From NCBI RefSeq assembly GCF_014203365.1, contig NZ_JACHIS010000001.1, positions 1,612,001 through 1,676,000 of the forward strand: a DNA stretch of 64,000 bases, written 5' to 3'. The DNA is from Actinoalloteichus hymeniacidonis (GTDB lineage: Bacteria; Actinomycetota; Actinomycetes; Mycobacteriales; Pseudonocardiaceae). Shown piece after piece: positions 39,436 to 48,508 of this stretch. Under the pieces are notes generated by a model that saw only the letters and a list, made by a program, of their open reading frames with translations, was not told the origin of the DNA and did no database searches. The translations under genes were made by a program, and so were the position numbers. Each line of letters opens with the position of its first letter. Within the stretch, counting starts at the first letter, position 1.

Positions 39436-39987
39436 CTACGAATCGAGCGGCGTCGGCCGGTCTGCAGCGTTGCTCAGCCGAATGCCACTGAACCCGAGGG
39501 TGCTCGCGGCGACGTCCTCCCAGAAACCCCACAGGTTGTCGAGGATCCGAAGTTGAATTCCCGCCGCCTGATGCAGCGCGAGCAGATCGCCAACCAGCTC
39601 CGGCGGGCCCAACGGTTCCACGGGCTCGACCGAGACCACCGCACTCGGCGTCGGTTCACCGAAGGGCACGAAGTGGTCGGCGGGAAACCGATAGGCGAAC
39701 AGCTCGACGCTGAGGAACTCGGCTACCCAGCGGTACTCGATCGCATGGACCCGTTCACCGCCGCCGGGACCCAGGATCCGCTCCCGATCGGCAGGAGTGC
39801 TGGTAGGCAGCGTCCACGCCAGGGCCCGTGGGCAATTGCGGGGAAACCAGTAATCCGGGGCGCGGAGATAGTCGACCGCCCAGACATAGGCCTCCGGCTG
39901 CCGTGCCGTCGGGGCGACGTGGGGCACGAAGCGGGTGATAGTGGGGTCCTCGGAGAAGTGCAGCACCTGACCAGGCTCGGGTCGCAT
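39436..39987 (-). CDS. DUF6886 family protein
   Basis: 183 residues. It matches the DUF6886 pattern: VLHFSEDPTITRFVPHVAPT at the N-terminus, PEAYVWAVDYLRAPDYWFPRNCPRA in the middle, then WVAEFLSVELFAYRFPADHFVPFGEP. The function of the family is unknown. The conserved His, Trp and Arg residues suggest an enzymatic or nucleotide-related fold. It is monocistronic on the minus strand, upstream of and facing away from the ArsR pair. Confidence 0.82.
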   Translation of the reverse strand: MRPEPGQVLHFSEDPTITRFVPHVAPTARQPEAYVWAVDYLRAPDYWFPRNCPRALAWTLPTSTPADRERILGPGGGERVHAIEYRWVAEFLSVELFAYRFPADHFVPFGEPTPSAVVSVEPVEPLGPPELVGDLLALHQAAGIQLRILDNLWGFWEDVAASTLGFSGIRLSNAADRPTPLDS

Positions 39988-40098
39988 GGTTCCTGTCTAA
40001 CGCACCCGATGATCGCGCTGTTCTCACCGACGGCGGTGTGCCCACCCGAATCCGCCTGCTGGGGGACGGCGCCCCCGGCTACGCGACCCGAAGCCGCT

Positions 40099-40815
40099 TC
40101 AGACGAACTGCTGCACGATCAACACCAGCGCACCCACCACCGACACCACCGTCACGATCGCCTTGGTGCGCTTGACGTCGAGCTTGCGGGCGAAGAAGCG
40201 CGAGAGCAGCACGCCGATCGCGGTGACGGGCAGCAACAACGCGGTATGCGAGACGATCTCGCTGGTGACCTGGCCAGCCGCCGCCAACGCGGCGAGGCTC
40301 ATGATCGAGCCGACCAGGAAGAACGCGCCCATCGTGCCGCGTAAGGCCGCCCCGGCCTTGCTCTGCCACACCATCGCCATCGGCGGCCCACCGATGGAGG
40401 TCGCGGTGCCCATCAGACCCGAGGCGGCACCGGCCGTCACGACCGCCAGCCGGGTCGGTTCCGGCGCGAAGCCCCGGATCGAGACGAACACGCCCAATAA
40501 GACCACCCCGGCCAACACCAGGTTCAGTATTCGCGTGGGTAACACCGCGACCAGCGCCGCACCGGCGATCACCCCGGGCACCCGCCCGAGTAACGCCCAG
40601 CCGGTGCCACGCAGGTCCAGCTCGCTCCGGTCCAACAGCACGATGGACAGGGTGACCCCGGTGGCCAGCAGCATCACGCCAGCAGGCACCAGGCTCGGTT
40701 CGATCAACGCCATCACCGGGCCTGCCAACATGCCCAGTCCGAAACCGATCGATGCTTGCAGGAACGACCCCAACAGGACGATCACCGCGAGCATGACCAG
40801 CTCGACGGTGCTCAC
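40099..40815 (-). CDS. TauE/SafE family membrane transporter, coupled to the ABC operon
   Basis: 238 residues from GTG 40815, overlapping the stop of the upstream ATPase (GTGA); a longer frame to 40857 would run into that gene. Eight or so hydrophobic spans and the TauE/SafE repeats LLGSFLQASIGFGLGMLAGPVMALIEPSLVPAGVML and ASGLMGTATSIGGPPMAMVWQ are evident. Family members export sulfite or sulfoacetate or move organic anions. Here it is the last, translationally coupled gene of an Opp/Dpp-type importer operon linked to sugar-acid catabolism. It may move a carboxylate, not sulfite. That is inference. Confidence 0.87.
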   Translation of the reverse strand: MSTVELVMLAVIVLLGSFLQASIGFGLGMLAGPVMALIEPSLVPAGVMLLATGVTLSIVLLDRSELDLRGTGWALLGRVPGVIAGAALVAVLPTRILNLVLAGVVLLGVFVSIRGFAPEPTRLAVVTAGAASGLMGTATSIGGPPMAMVWQSKAGAALRGTMGAFFLVGSIMSLAALAAAGQVTSEIVSHTALLLPVTAIGVLLSRFFARKLDVKRTKAIVTVVSVVGALVLIVQQFV

Positions 40816-41936
40816 GAGTGGGTGGGCGCGCCCGAAGCGTCCAGGGGGAAATGGCACAGACCGAGGTGCTCGGCGGCGGAATCAGTGGAAGTCGACACTG
40901 TCGGCACCGTACTCCCCGCCACGTCACCAGCGGTTTCCGACCCGGCTAGTCGCAGCGGCACCCGAACCGGCCCCGGCTCGACCTCGGCACACCGTGCCGC
41001 CGCATGTGCACAGCGGGTACGGAACCGACATCCCGACGGCGGATCCAGCGGCGAGGGCACCTCGCCCTCCAACAGGATGCGCTTGCGGCCCGTTCCCTCC
41101 TCGGGGCGGTCCAGCGTCGGCGCCGCCGACATCAAGGCCGCCGTGTACGGGTGGATCGGCCGGTCGAAGACCTCCTCGGTCGGGCCCTGCTCGATGACCT
41201 TCCCCAGGTACATCACCGACACCCGGTCGGCGACGTGCCGCACCACCGACAGGTCGTGCGAGATGAAGACGTAGGAGACGCCCAGCTGCTCCTGCAGATC
41301 GGTGAGCAGATTGAGCACCTGCGCCTGCACCGACAGGTCCAGCGCGGACACCGGTTCATCGCAGACGATGATCTCCGGATCCAACGCCAATGCCCTGGCG
41401 ATCCCGATCCGCTGCCGCTGCCCGCCGGAGAACTCCTGCGGATACCGCTCGGCATCGCCCTGCCGCAGGCCCACCAGGTCGAGCAGCTCGCGGACGCGGG
41501 CGGCGCGGGCCGAGGCCGTCGGCATCACATCGCGGTGGGTCCGCCACGGCTCACCGATGATGTCGGCGGCGGTCATCCGCGCGTTCAACGAGGCGTAGGG
41601 GTCCTGGAACACCATCTGCACCCGGCGCCGCCAGGCCAGCAGCTCCTTGCCCTTCAACGCGAAGGGGTCGACACCGCCGAACGTCAGGGTGCCGGAATCG
41701 GGGCGCTCCAACAGCAGCAGTACCCGGGCCAGCGTCGACTTGCCGCAGCCGGACTCGCCGACCAAGCCGAGCGTCTCGCCGCGACCCAACCGCAGGTCGA
41801 CGCCGTCCAACGCCTTCAGCCTGTTGTTGCCCGCCTTGTTCTTGGCCACCCGGAAGGTCTTGGTGATCCCGGTGGCCGACAGCAGTGGGGCCGCTGCCCC
41901 GTCGCCCCGTGATGGGAGGGTCGCGGTCTCAGACAC
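40812..41936 (-). CDS. ABC transporter ATPase, OppF/DppF type
   Basis: 374 residues. Walker [19 protein letters not shown]-loop QMVFQDPYASLN, signature SGGQRQRIGIARALALDPEIIVCDEPVSALD with Walker B, and the H-loop FISHDLSVV. The Opp/Dpp C-terminal extension is present (IHPYTAALMSAAP, then SPLDPPSGCRFRTRCAHAAARC, the Cys motif of iron-sulphur-binding OppF/DppF proteins). It overlaps OppD by eight bases and energises import with it. Confidence 0.93.
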   Translation of the reverse strand: MSETATLPSRGDGAAAPLLSATGITKTFRVAKNKAGNNRLKALDGVDLRLGRGETLGLVGESGCGKSTLARVLLLLERPDSGTLTFGGVDPFALKGKELLAWRRRVQMVFQDPYASLNARMTAADIIGEPWRTHRDVMPTASARAARVRELLDLVGLRQGDAERYPQEFSGGQRQRIGIARALALDPEIIVCDEPVSALDLSVQAQVLNLLTDLQEQLGVSYVFISHDLSVVRHVADRVSVMYLGKVIEQGPTEEVFDRPIHPYTAALMSAAPTLDRPEEGTGRKRILLEGEVPSPLDPPSGCRFRTRCAHAAARCAEVEPGPVRVPLRLAGSETAGDVAGSTVPTVSTSTDSAAEHLGLCHFPLDASGAPTHS

Positions 41937-42945
41937 GGGCTAGCTCCTCCGAGAAGTGGCACGCGGCGGCGCGATCGGGTCCGGCCGATTCGAGGACCGG
42001 ACGTTCCGCCCTGCATCGCTGCTGAACCATCGGGCATCGGGCCTGGAACACGCATCCGCTGGGGATGGCGGCGAGCTGCGGCGGACTGCCCGGCACCGAG
42101 GGAAGCCGTTCGCCCTTGACGGCCCGCTCCGGAACGGAGTCCAGCAGCCCTCGGGTGTAGGGATGGCGGGGGCTCGCGAACACCTCGGCGACCGGTCCGG
42201 TCTCCACGACGTTGCCCGCGTACATCACCGCCACGTCGTCGGCGTGTTCCGCGACGACGGCGAGGTCGTGGGTGATCAACACGACCGCCATGTCCTGCTT
42301 GACCTGCAGATCCTTGAGCAGTGCCATGATCTGCGCCTGCACGGTGACATCCAGCGCGGTCGTCGGCTCGTCGGCGATCAGCACCCTCGGATTCAACGCC
42401 ACGGCCATGGCGATCAGCAGCCGTTGCCGCATCCCACCGGAGAACTGGTGCGGGTAGGACCGAGCCCGAACATGCGGTTCGGGGATACCGACCAGATCCA
42501 TCAGCTCGATGGCCTTCGCACGGGCTTCCTTGCGGGACGCGCCCTGGTGAATACGGAAGGGCTCGCCGAGCTGGGCGCCGACGGTCTGCACCGGGTTCAT
42601 CGCCGTCAGCGCGTCCTGGAAGACGATGGACAACACCGGACCGGCCAGTTTGCGGCGCTCCTTGCGGTCCAGATCGACGACGTCGGTACCCACGACCCGG
42701 ATCGCACCGCCGGTCACCTCGGCGACCGGGTCGAGCAGCCCGACCACCGCCTGCGCGGTGATCGACTTCCCGCAGCCGGACTCGCCGAGCAACGCCAGGG
42801 TGCGGCCGGAATGCGCGGTGAAACTCACCTGGTCGACGGCGCGAACCTCGCCGTCGGTGGTGCGCAGACCGACGCTGAGCTTGTCTACCTCCAACGCCGC
42901 CCGACCGGTGGTCGTGGTGGGAGCGGCGGAACGGGTGGCACTCAT
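41929..42945 (-). CDS. ABC transporter ATPase, OppD/DppD type
   Basis: 338 residues from ATG 42945, which overlaps the permease stop (ATGA); the longer frame is an antisense/offset shadow of the permease. Walker [20 protein letters not shown]-loop [13 protein letters not shown], signature [33 protein letters not shown]-loop [22 protein letters not shown], and the C-terminal [13 protein letters not shown] with [14 protein letters not shown]. It forms the heterodimeric motor with the downstream OppF-type subunit. Confidence 0.93.
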   Translation of the reverse strand: MSATRSAAPTTTTGRAALEVDKLSVGLRTTDGEVRAVDQVSFTAHSGRTLALLGESGCGKSITAQAVVGLLDPVAEVTGGAIRVVGTDVVDLDRKERRKLAGPVLSIVFQDALTAMNPVQTVGAQLGEPFRIHQGASRKEARAKAIELMDLVGIPEPHVRARSYPHQFSGGMRQRLLIAMAVALNPRVLIADEPTTALDVTVQAQIMALLKDLQVKQDMAVVLITHDLAVVAEHADDVAVMYAGNVVETGPVAEVFASPRHPYTRGLLDSVPERAVKGERLPSVPGSPPQLAAIPSGCVFQARCPMVQQRCRAERPVLESAGPDRAAACHFSEELARV

Positions 42946-43916
42946 GCGGTGACCTCTCCGGCGGCGGGTCCGCGGCCGCGCTTGGCCCGCGGGAGGGTGA
43001 GCCGCCATCGCTGGCCGGGATCGGTGGCGATCCGAACCCAGGCGGCGAGGATGGTGGCCGAGACGGTGGTGATGACGATGGCGATACCGGGCAGCACCGC
43101 GATCCACCAGGCGGTCTGGAGATACTGCCTGCCCTGGGCGACCATCAGTCCCCAGCTCACCTCGGGCGGCTGGATGCCGATCCCGAGGAAGCTCAGCGAG
43201 GACTCGGTGAGCATCACGAAGCAGAAGTCCAGGGTGGCGACCGTCAGCAGGGTGGGCAGCGCGATCGGCGCAACGTGTCGGAAGATGGTCGGCCCGGTCT
43301 TGGTGCCGAAGGTGCGAGCCGCGTCGACGAACAACCGGCTCTTCAGCTCGGCGGCCTCGGCGCGGGCGGTCCGCAGGTAGATGGGGATGCGGGCCACCGC
43401 CAGGATCGCCACGATGTTGGCCACGCTCGGTTCGAACACGTAGAGCACGACCACGGCCAGCAGCAGCGATGGGAAGCTCAGGATGATGTCGGCGATCCGC
43501 ATCGACACGTTCTCCCGCCAGCCACCCCGGTAGCCGGCCCACATGCCCCACGACGAGCCGATCAGCAGCGACAACACCACGGCGGGAATCGCGACCGACA
43601 GCGTGGTGCCGCCCGCCTCGATCAGCCGGGCCAACACACTGCGGCCGAGGACGTCGGTGCCCAGCAGACCGAAGAATCCGTGGTCGAAGGACGGCGGACG
43701 CAGCGAAGCGGAGAGGTCCTGGCGGACGGCGCGGTCGCCGAGGAACAGCGGCGCCGCCGCCGAGACCAACAGCACCCCGCCGAGCACCACGGCCGCCACG
43801 GCGGCGAAGGAGTCCCGGCCGAGCATGGTCCACCAACTGGTGCGGCGGGCGGCGGGCGGAGCGGGCTCGGCCCGCGCCGGATCGTCGCGAGTCTGGTCTT
43901 CGGTTCTCTCAGACAT
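42942..43916 (-). CDS. ABC transporter permease, OppC/DppC type
   Basis: 324 residues with a cytosolic N-terminus of about 35 residues, then six hydrophobic spans. Conserved OppC elements: GRSVLARLIEAGGTTLSVAIPAVVLSLLIGSSWGMWAGYRGG, the cytoplasmic EAA loop RTARAEAAELKSRLFVDAARTFGTKTGPTIFRHVAP, and SSLSFLGIGIQPPEVSWGLMVAQGRQYL near the end. It pairs with the OppB-type permease to form the membrane channel. Confidence 0.93.
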   Translation of the reverse strand: MSERTEDQTRDDPARAEPAPPAARRTSWWTMLGRDSFAAVAAVVLGGVLLVSAAAPLFLGDRAVRQDLSASLRPPSFDHGFFGLLGTDVLGRSVLARLIEAGGTTLSVAIPAVVLSLLIGSSWGMWAGYRGGWRENVSMRIADIILSFPSLLLAVVVLYVFEPSVANIVAILAVARIPIYLRTARAEAAELKSRLFVDAARTFGTKTGPTIFRHVAPIALPTLLTVATLDFCFVMLTESSLSFLGIGIQPPEVSWGLMVAQGRQYLQTAWWIAVLPGIAIVITTVSATILAAWVRIATDPGQRWRLTLPRAKRGRGPAAGEVTA

Positions 43917-43931
43917 CGAGTGGCTCCTTCC

Positions 43932-44861
43932 TCACGCGGGCACGGATTGGCGGACACGGTTGTCGAGCAGGGCGTAGCAGACGTCGATGAGGATGTTCAG
44001 CACGAAGATCGTCACGGCGGTCAACAACACGGCCGCCTGAAGCACGGCGAAGTCGCGTTGCAGGATCGAGTCGATCATCAGCTTGCCGATTCCCGGCCAA
44101 CCGAAGATGGTCTCGACGACCACCGCGCCGTTGACCAGGCCGATGGTGAGATCGCCCGCCACGGTCAACGCCGGAACCGAGGCATTGCGCAAGGCGTGCC
44201 CGAACACCACCCGGGACTCGCTGGCCCCCTTACTGCGGGCCACCTTGACGTAGGGCGCGGACAGCGCGGCCACCATCGCACCGCGTACCACCTGCACCAA
44301 CACGCCGAACGGGCGAATCAGCAGGGTTGCGATGGGCAGGATCCACACCTCGATGCCGCCGTCGACCCCGGAGGTCGGCAGCCATTCCAAGCCGACGCCC
44401 AGGATCAGCACGCCCATGATGGCGAACCAGAAGTCCGGGATGCTGGCCGCGGTCATGGACAGGAAGCTCGCGGACCGGTCGGCGGGCGAGTTCGGCCGGT
44501 AGGCGGCCAGACTGCCTAGCAGCACCGCGCCGACGATGGCGATCACCATCGTCACGGCGGCCAGCTGCAGAGTGGCGGGGAACGCCGCGAGCACCATCTC
44601 GCCCGCGGGCTGGCCGGTGCGCAGCGAGACGCCGAAGTCGAGGCGGACGACCTGGCCGAGGTAGTCCAACAGCTGGATGTAGATCGGCTGGTCGAATCCG
44701 TTGGCCGCCGAGAACGCGGCGCGTTGCTCGGCCGTGGCGCTCACCGGCAGATACAGGTTCACGGGATTGCCGGTGAGCCGAGCCAGGCAGAACACGCCGA
44801 GGACGACGACGACCAGGGGGATCGCGCTGGAGACGATGCGTTTGCGCAGGAAGGTCAACAT
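43932..44861 (-). CDS. ABC transporter permease, OppB/DppB type
   Basis: 309 residues. N-terminal span FLRKRIVSSAIPLVVVVLGVFCL, the DppB-type periplasmic region GFDQPIYIQLLDYLGQVVRLDFGVSL, the EAA loop YVKVARSKGASESRVVFGHALRNASVPALTV, and a last segment FGWPGIGKLMIDSILQRDFAVLQAAVLLTAVTIFVLNILIDVCYALLDNRVR (only partly quoted families are needed: it is the usual DppB C-terminus). About six spans. It lies 11 bases after the binding-protein gene and 15 before the OppC-type gene. Confidence 0.92.
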   Translation of the reverse strand: MLTFLRKRIVSSAIPLVVVVLGVFCLARLTGNPVNLYLPVSATAEQRAAFSAANGFDQPIYIQLLDYLGQVVRLDFGVSLRTGQPAGEMVLAAFPATLQLAAVTMVIAIVGAVLLGSLAAYRPNSPADRSASFLSMTAASIPDFWFAIMGVLILGVGLEWLPTSGVDGGIEVWILPIATLLIRPFGVLVQVVRGAMVAALSAPYVKVARSKGASESRVVFGHALRNASVPALTVAGDLTIGLVNGAVVVETIFGWPGIGKLMIDSILQRDFAVLQAAVLLTAVTIFVLNILIDVCYALLDNRVRQSVPA

Positions 44862-44872
44862 GGTCGGTCCTC

Positions 44873-46453
44873 TCAGCGCTGCGACCGGATGTCGGCGAGA
44901 CGCATCTCGTCCCCGGTGGCGGAGTTCGGCTCGTAGGACACCCGAGGGGAGATGCCCAGCAACCCCTGCATGTGGGCGAGGTGGGCGTACTGGGCGACGG
45001 ACTCGTTCTGCTCGGCGAACACCTCCGCGAACGCGTCCTGTCGCTCGTCGTCGAGGGCCTCGTCGGCCTCGGCGACCTGTTCGTCCAGCGCATCGGTGCC
45101 GAAGGTGGACTGCGGGCCGTCGGAGATCAGGTATTGGCTGGTGGTGAAGCCCGCGTCACCGGCCTGATTGCCGTGCATGATCAGCAGCGCGACCGGCCCG
45201 ACGTCCTCGGGGAACGGGCGGAGCTGATATTCCAGGTGGGCGGCGGTGTCGGCCATCTGGATCTTCACCTGTAGGCCGATCTCCGCCAGCTGGTATTGCA
45301 GGGCCTCGGCGGTCTCGGCCACCCTCGGGAACATGTCGTTGCGAGCGATCAGCGTGATCTCGCGGTCGACCGGGACGCCGTCGTCGGCGGCCTCCTCGAC
45401 CAATGCCCGGGCGGCCTCCGGATCGGCCGGTGCGGCCGTCAACTCGGGGTTGTAGCCGACGACGCCCTCCGGTACGAGTTGCGCGGCCGGTTGCGCCAGA
45501 CCATCGAATAGGGCATCGACGATGCCGTGTCGGTCGACGGCCAATCCGATGGCCTTGCGCACCCGCAGGTCGTCCAACGGCGCCTGGGTGCCGTCCAATC
45601 GCAGGGCGGTGGTCTCGTTGTTGGGGTACGGCAGCGAGTTCTCCTCGGTGGCGTCCTCCGGGTTGAGCGCCGTGGCAATGTCGGCCTCGTCGGTGGCGAT
45701 CATCGCCGCGCGCACACTGGACTCGGACCGCCAGACGTAGCGGACCCGCCCGAAGTCCGGGGCCTCGCCCCAGTAGTCGTCGTGACGCTGCAGGTTGATG
45801 GAGACGCCGGTCTCCCAGGAGGCCACCGCGTACGGGCCGGTGCCGATGGGTTCGCGGACCTTGGCCTCGGTGCTGGTGGTGCGCGGCACGACCTCGATGA
45901 AGCTCAACCGCAACGGAAGGATCGGGTCGGGACGCGCGGTGGTGATGGTCAGCGTCGTGTCGTCGACGACCTCGATACCTAAGTCGTCGTCACCGAAGAC
46001 GTAGCCCTCGACGTTGCAGGCCAACGTGGAGTTGACGGCGCGGTCGATGGAGAAGGCGGCATCCTCGGCGGTGAACTCGGCACCATCGTGGAAGGTGACG
46101 TCGTCGCGGACCTGCAGGGTCCACTCGGTGTCGGAGTCCTGCTCCCATTCGGTGGCCAACAGTGGTTCCAGCTCACCGGTGGTCGGATCGCGCTCGATCA
46201 GCGGTTCGCTGATGTTGGAGCGGGTGACGACGCCCGTGGACGTCAGTGATGCCTCGCAGGGTTCCAGGGTCGGCGGTTCCTGAGCGAGCACGATGCGCAG
46301 GGAGTCCCCGGCGTCGCCCGCGTCACCCGCGCTGTCGCTGTTGGCCACGGAGCACGCGGTCGTGGCCGTGCAAGCGAGAACCAGCATCGCGGCGAGTCCG
46401 CTCTTGGCTCGGGACCGTCCGATGTGGACGGGGCGGTGCACGGAAGACAGCAT
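44873..46453 (-). CDS. ABC transporter substrate-binding lipoprotein (SBP family 5)
   Basis: 526 residues from ATG 46453, GGAGAGA just upstream; an extension to 46522 lacks a start signal. Signal peptide with lipobox LACTATTAC (Cys about residue 34), then an acidic linker. Family-5 features: VLAQEPPTLEPCEASLTSTGV, ISEPLIERDPTTGELEPLLATEWEQ, VTFHDGAEFTAEDAAFSIDRA, REPIGTGPYAVASWE, and RVRYVWRSESSVRAAMI. This family binds di- or oligopeptides, nickel, or sugars and sugar acids. The regulatory box and neighbours favour a sugar acid or oligosaccharide here, but that is inference. It is the first gene of a six-gene operon ending with the TauE gene. Confidence 0.92.
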   Translation of the reverse strand: MLSSVHRPVHIGRSRAKSGLAAMLVLACTATTACSVANSDSAGDAGDAGDSLRIVLAQEPPTLEPCEASLTSTGVVTRSNISEPLIERDPTTGELEPLLATEWEQDSDTEWTLQVRDDVTFHDGAEFTAEDAAFSIDRAVNSTLACNVEGYVFGDDDLGIEVVDDTTLTITTARPDPILPLRLSFIEVVPRTTSTEAKVREPIGTGPYAVASWETGVSINLQRHDDYWGEAPDFGRVRYVWRSESSVRAAMIATDEADIATALNPEDATEENSLPYPNNETTALRLDGTQAPLDDLRVRKAIGLAVDRHGIVDALFDGLAQPAAQLVPEGVVGYNPELTAAPADPEAARALVEEAADDGVPVDREITLIARNDMFPRVAETAEALQYQLAEIGLQVKIQMADTAAHLEYQLRPFPEDVGPVALLIMHGNQAGDAGFTTSQYLISDGPQSTFGTDALDEQVAEADEALDDERQDAFAEVFAEQNESVAQYAHLAHMQGLLGISPRVSYEPNSATGDEMRLADIRSQR

Positions 46454-46505
46454 CGTCTCTCCGGGAGTCGTGGTGGGTGCTGATCGGGCCGGTCTGGCGC
46501 CAGAG

Positions 46506-46546
46506 TGTCTACAAACGCGCACTTGGTCTGTATGGGTAGACAGACC
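46506..46546. promoter_or_regulatory. Composite operator upstream of the ABC-importer operon
   Basis: GGTCTGT (46525-46531) and ACAGACC (46540-46546) are perfect inverted arms with an 8-base spacer. TGTCTAC (46506-46512) and GTAGACA (46536-46542) form a second, overlapping inverted pair. Read on the minus strand the site contains GTCTACCCAT followed three bases later by GAC, the same element found at 32988-33003 before glucarate dehydratase. It starts 53 bases upstream of the binding-protein start codon. Confidence 0.68.
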
Positions 46547-46585
46547 GTAGGCTTGAGGCCAAAGGCCGTCAAGAGTTCGACCGGA

Positions 46586-47476
46586 TCAGAGCGCAGTCAG
46601 TCGGAGCAGCGCAGCCAGCGCCGGATCGTCGTGGTCGCTACGCCATGCACACTGCGCCTCGACGAGGTCGGGCGCAAGACCCGCAATCTCGGTGAAGGCC
46701 AGATTGGGCAGTCGCAGGCGCGAGGACGACCTCGGCACGAGTGCCACCCCCAGGCCCGCGTCCACCAGTGCCAGCAGGCTCTGCACCTGGCCGATCCGCT
46801 GCACGTAGCGTGGCTCCACGCCGGCGTTGCGGAACACCGTGATGACGAGTTCGTGCAGGTAACGGGCCTCGACGGGGCTGTAGGTGATGACGGCGTGCTC
46901 GGCGACGTCGGCCAGGGTCGGCGGCCTGCCCAGCGTGGTCAGGGGATGCCCGCCGGGGCAGGCCAGCACCAGGCTCTCGGCGTGGACGCGTCGGACGCTG
47001 AGCACATCGGTGGCGGCCACGCCTCGGACCAGTCCGACGCTCAACTCGCCCGCCAGCAGGGCCTCCACCTGGTCCCTGGTCACCATCTCGGTGAGCGTGA
47101 GTCGGACGGCGGGCAACCGGGTGTTGGCGACCTTGATCCAGCTGCCCAACACGGTCAACGCCGTGACCGCGGTGAAACCGATGTGCAACGAACCCGTGGC
47201 CCCGTCGGCGGCGTGCTGAGCTGCCGATGGCGCGGCATCGGCCAGATTCAGGATGCGCCGGGCCTCGGTCAGGAAGGCCTCGCCCGCCGGGGTGGGCAAC
47301 ACGGCGCGGGTGGTCCGGACGAGCAGGTCGACGCCCAGCGAACGCTCCAACTTCTGGACCTGGCGACTCAACGGCGGCTGCGTCATCTGCAAGCGCGCCG
47401 CGGCCCGCCCGAAGTGGGCTTCCTCGGCCACGGCGACGAAGCCTCGGAGCTGCTCCAACGTGAACGGTGCGGCCAT
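46586..47476 (-). CDS. LysR family regulator, divergent from the KdgD gene
   Basis: 296 residues. LysR HTH: TLEQLRGFVAVAEEAHFGRAAARLQMTQPPLSRQVQKLERSLGVDLLVR. The C-terminal effector domain has HIGFTAVTALTVLGSWI, LVRGVAATDVLSVRRVHAE and ALVDAGLGVALVPRSSSRL. It is placed divergently to the dehydratase/dehydrogenase pair at 47588 and upstream of the importer operon, so it can control both sides. Likely inducer: glucarate or its keto product, by context only. AGGAGG precedes the ATG at 47476. Confidence 0.9.
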   Translation of the reverse strand: MAAPFTLEQLRGFVAVAEEAHFGRAAARLQMTQPPLSRQVQKLERSLGVDLLVRTTRAVLPTPAGEAFLTEARRILNLADAAPSAAQHAADGATGSLHIGFTAVTALTVLGSWIKVANTRLPAVRLTLTEMVTRDQVEALLAGELSVGLVRGVAATDVLSVRRVHAESLVLACPGGHPLTTLGRPPTLADVAEHAVITYSPVEARYLHELVITVFRNAGVEPRYVQRIGQVQSLLALVDAGLGVALVPRSSSRLRLPNLAFTEIAGLAPDLVEAQCAWRSDHDDPALAALLRLTAL

Positions 47477-47498
47477 CGAAACCTCCTCGATGCAGAGA

Positions 47499-47537
47499 AG
47501 GTATCAGTCAATGCGTTAATCGTGTTAGACAGGTATC
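47499..47537. promoter_or_regulatory. Direct repeat AGGTATC pair in the LysR/KdgD divergent gap
   Basis: AGGTATC at 47499-47505 and 47531-47537, 32 bases (about three turns) apart, flank GTGTTAGACA, a possible -10 region for the dehydratase gene. Such spacing fits the recognition and activation sites of a LysR tetramer. Seven-base repeats can occur by chance, so the support is moderate. Confidence 0.4.
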
Positions 47538-47587
47538 GGGGAACTCCCTAGCCTCGGCGGGAGTCCCCCGACACTGGAGCCTGAGCC

Positions 47588-48508
47588 ATGACGCTGTACA
47601 CCCCAGAGGAACTGCGGACCACCCTCGGCACGGGCCTGCTGTCCTTCCCGGTCACGCACGCGACAGCGGAGTTGGCCTTCGACGAGGACGGCTACCGCGA
47701 CCACATCGCTTGGCTCGGCTCGTACGCCGCTTCGGGCCTGTTCGCCGCAGGTGGCACCGGTGAATTCTTCTCCCTCGTCCCCGACGAGGTCGGCCGCATC
47801 GTGCGCGCCGCCGTCGCCGCGATGCCCGGGGACAAGCCGGTCATCGCACCCGCCGGCTACGGCACCGCCCAGGCCGTCGCGATGGCCCGCGACGCCGAGG
47901 CCGCAGGCGCGCACGGCGTGTTCCTGCTGCCGCCCTACCTCACCGAACTGTCCCAGGACGGCCTGGTCGAGCACGTCAAGGCGGTCTGCGCGGCCACCTC
48001 GCTCGGTGTGGTCGTGTACCACCGGGCCAACGCCGCCTTCGGCTTCGACGCCGTGCAACGACTCGCCGACGAATGCCCGAACTTCATCGGGTTCAAGGAC
48101 GGCATCGGCGACGTCGACCTCATGACCCGCATCTACGCGCGGCTGGGCGACCGCCTGCTGTCCATCGGCGGACTGCCCACCGCCGAGACCTACGCGCTGC
48201 CCTACCTCGAGATGGGTGTCACCACCTACTCGTCGGCGATCTTCAACTTCCTGCCGGAGTGGGCCGTGGAGTTCTACGCCGCCGTGCGCGCCAGGGACGC
48301 CGAGACGGTGTACCGCAAGCTCGACGAGTTCGTGCTGCCCTACCTCGACATCCGCAATCGTCGGGCAGGCTATGCGGTGTCCATCGTCAAGGCAGGCTTG
48401 ACCGTCATCGGTCGCAGCGCCGGGCCGGTCCGGCCGCCGCTGACCGACCTGACCTCGGCCGAACTCGACGACCTCACCGCACTCGTGACGAAGGTGACCA
48501 AGGCATGA
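47588..48508 (+). CDS. kdgD: 5-Dehydro-4-deoxyglucarate dehydratase (KdgD-like, DHDPS family)
   Basis: 306 residues. DHDPS-type barrel with [31 protein letters not shown] at the N-terminus and [11 protein letters not shown] in place of the GTTGE motif. The catalytic Tyr is in [11 protein letters not shown] and the Schiff-base Lys in [14 protein letters not shown]. The 'LLSFPVTH' and 'GTGEFFSL' forms distinguish KDG-dehydratase/decarboxylase from dapA. It turns 5-keto-4-deoxyglucarate into 2-oxoglutarate semialdehyde, CO2 and water. It is coupled by ATGA to the semialdehyde dehydrogenase and divergent from LysR. Confidence 0.93.
   Translation: MTLYTPEELRTTLGTGLLSFPVTHATAELAFDEDGYRDHIAWLGSYAASGLFAAGGTGEFFSLVPDEVGRIVRAAVAAMPGDKPVIAPAGYGTAQAVAMARDAEAAGAHGVFLLPPYLTELSQDGLVEHVKAVCAATSLGVVVYHRANAAFGFDAVQRLADECPNFIGFKDGIGDVDLMTRIYARLGDRLLSIGGLPTAETYALPYLEMGVTTYSSAIFNFLPEWAVEFYAAVRARDAETVYRKLDEFVLPYLDIRNRRAGYAVSIVKAGLTVIGRSAGPVRPPLTDLTSAELDDLTALVTKVTKA

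Noticed and set aside
40812-46453. Plain dipeptide/oligopeptide uptake operon
   Set aside because: Architecture alone would allow it, but the shared regulatory box, the neighbouring glucarate genes and the coupled TauE gene make a sugar-acid or other carboxylate substrate at least as likely; I left the substrate open.
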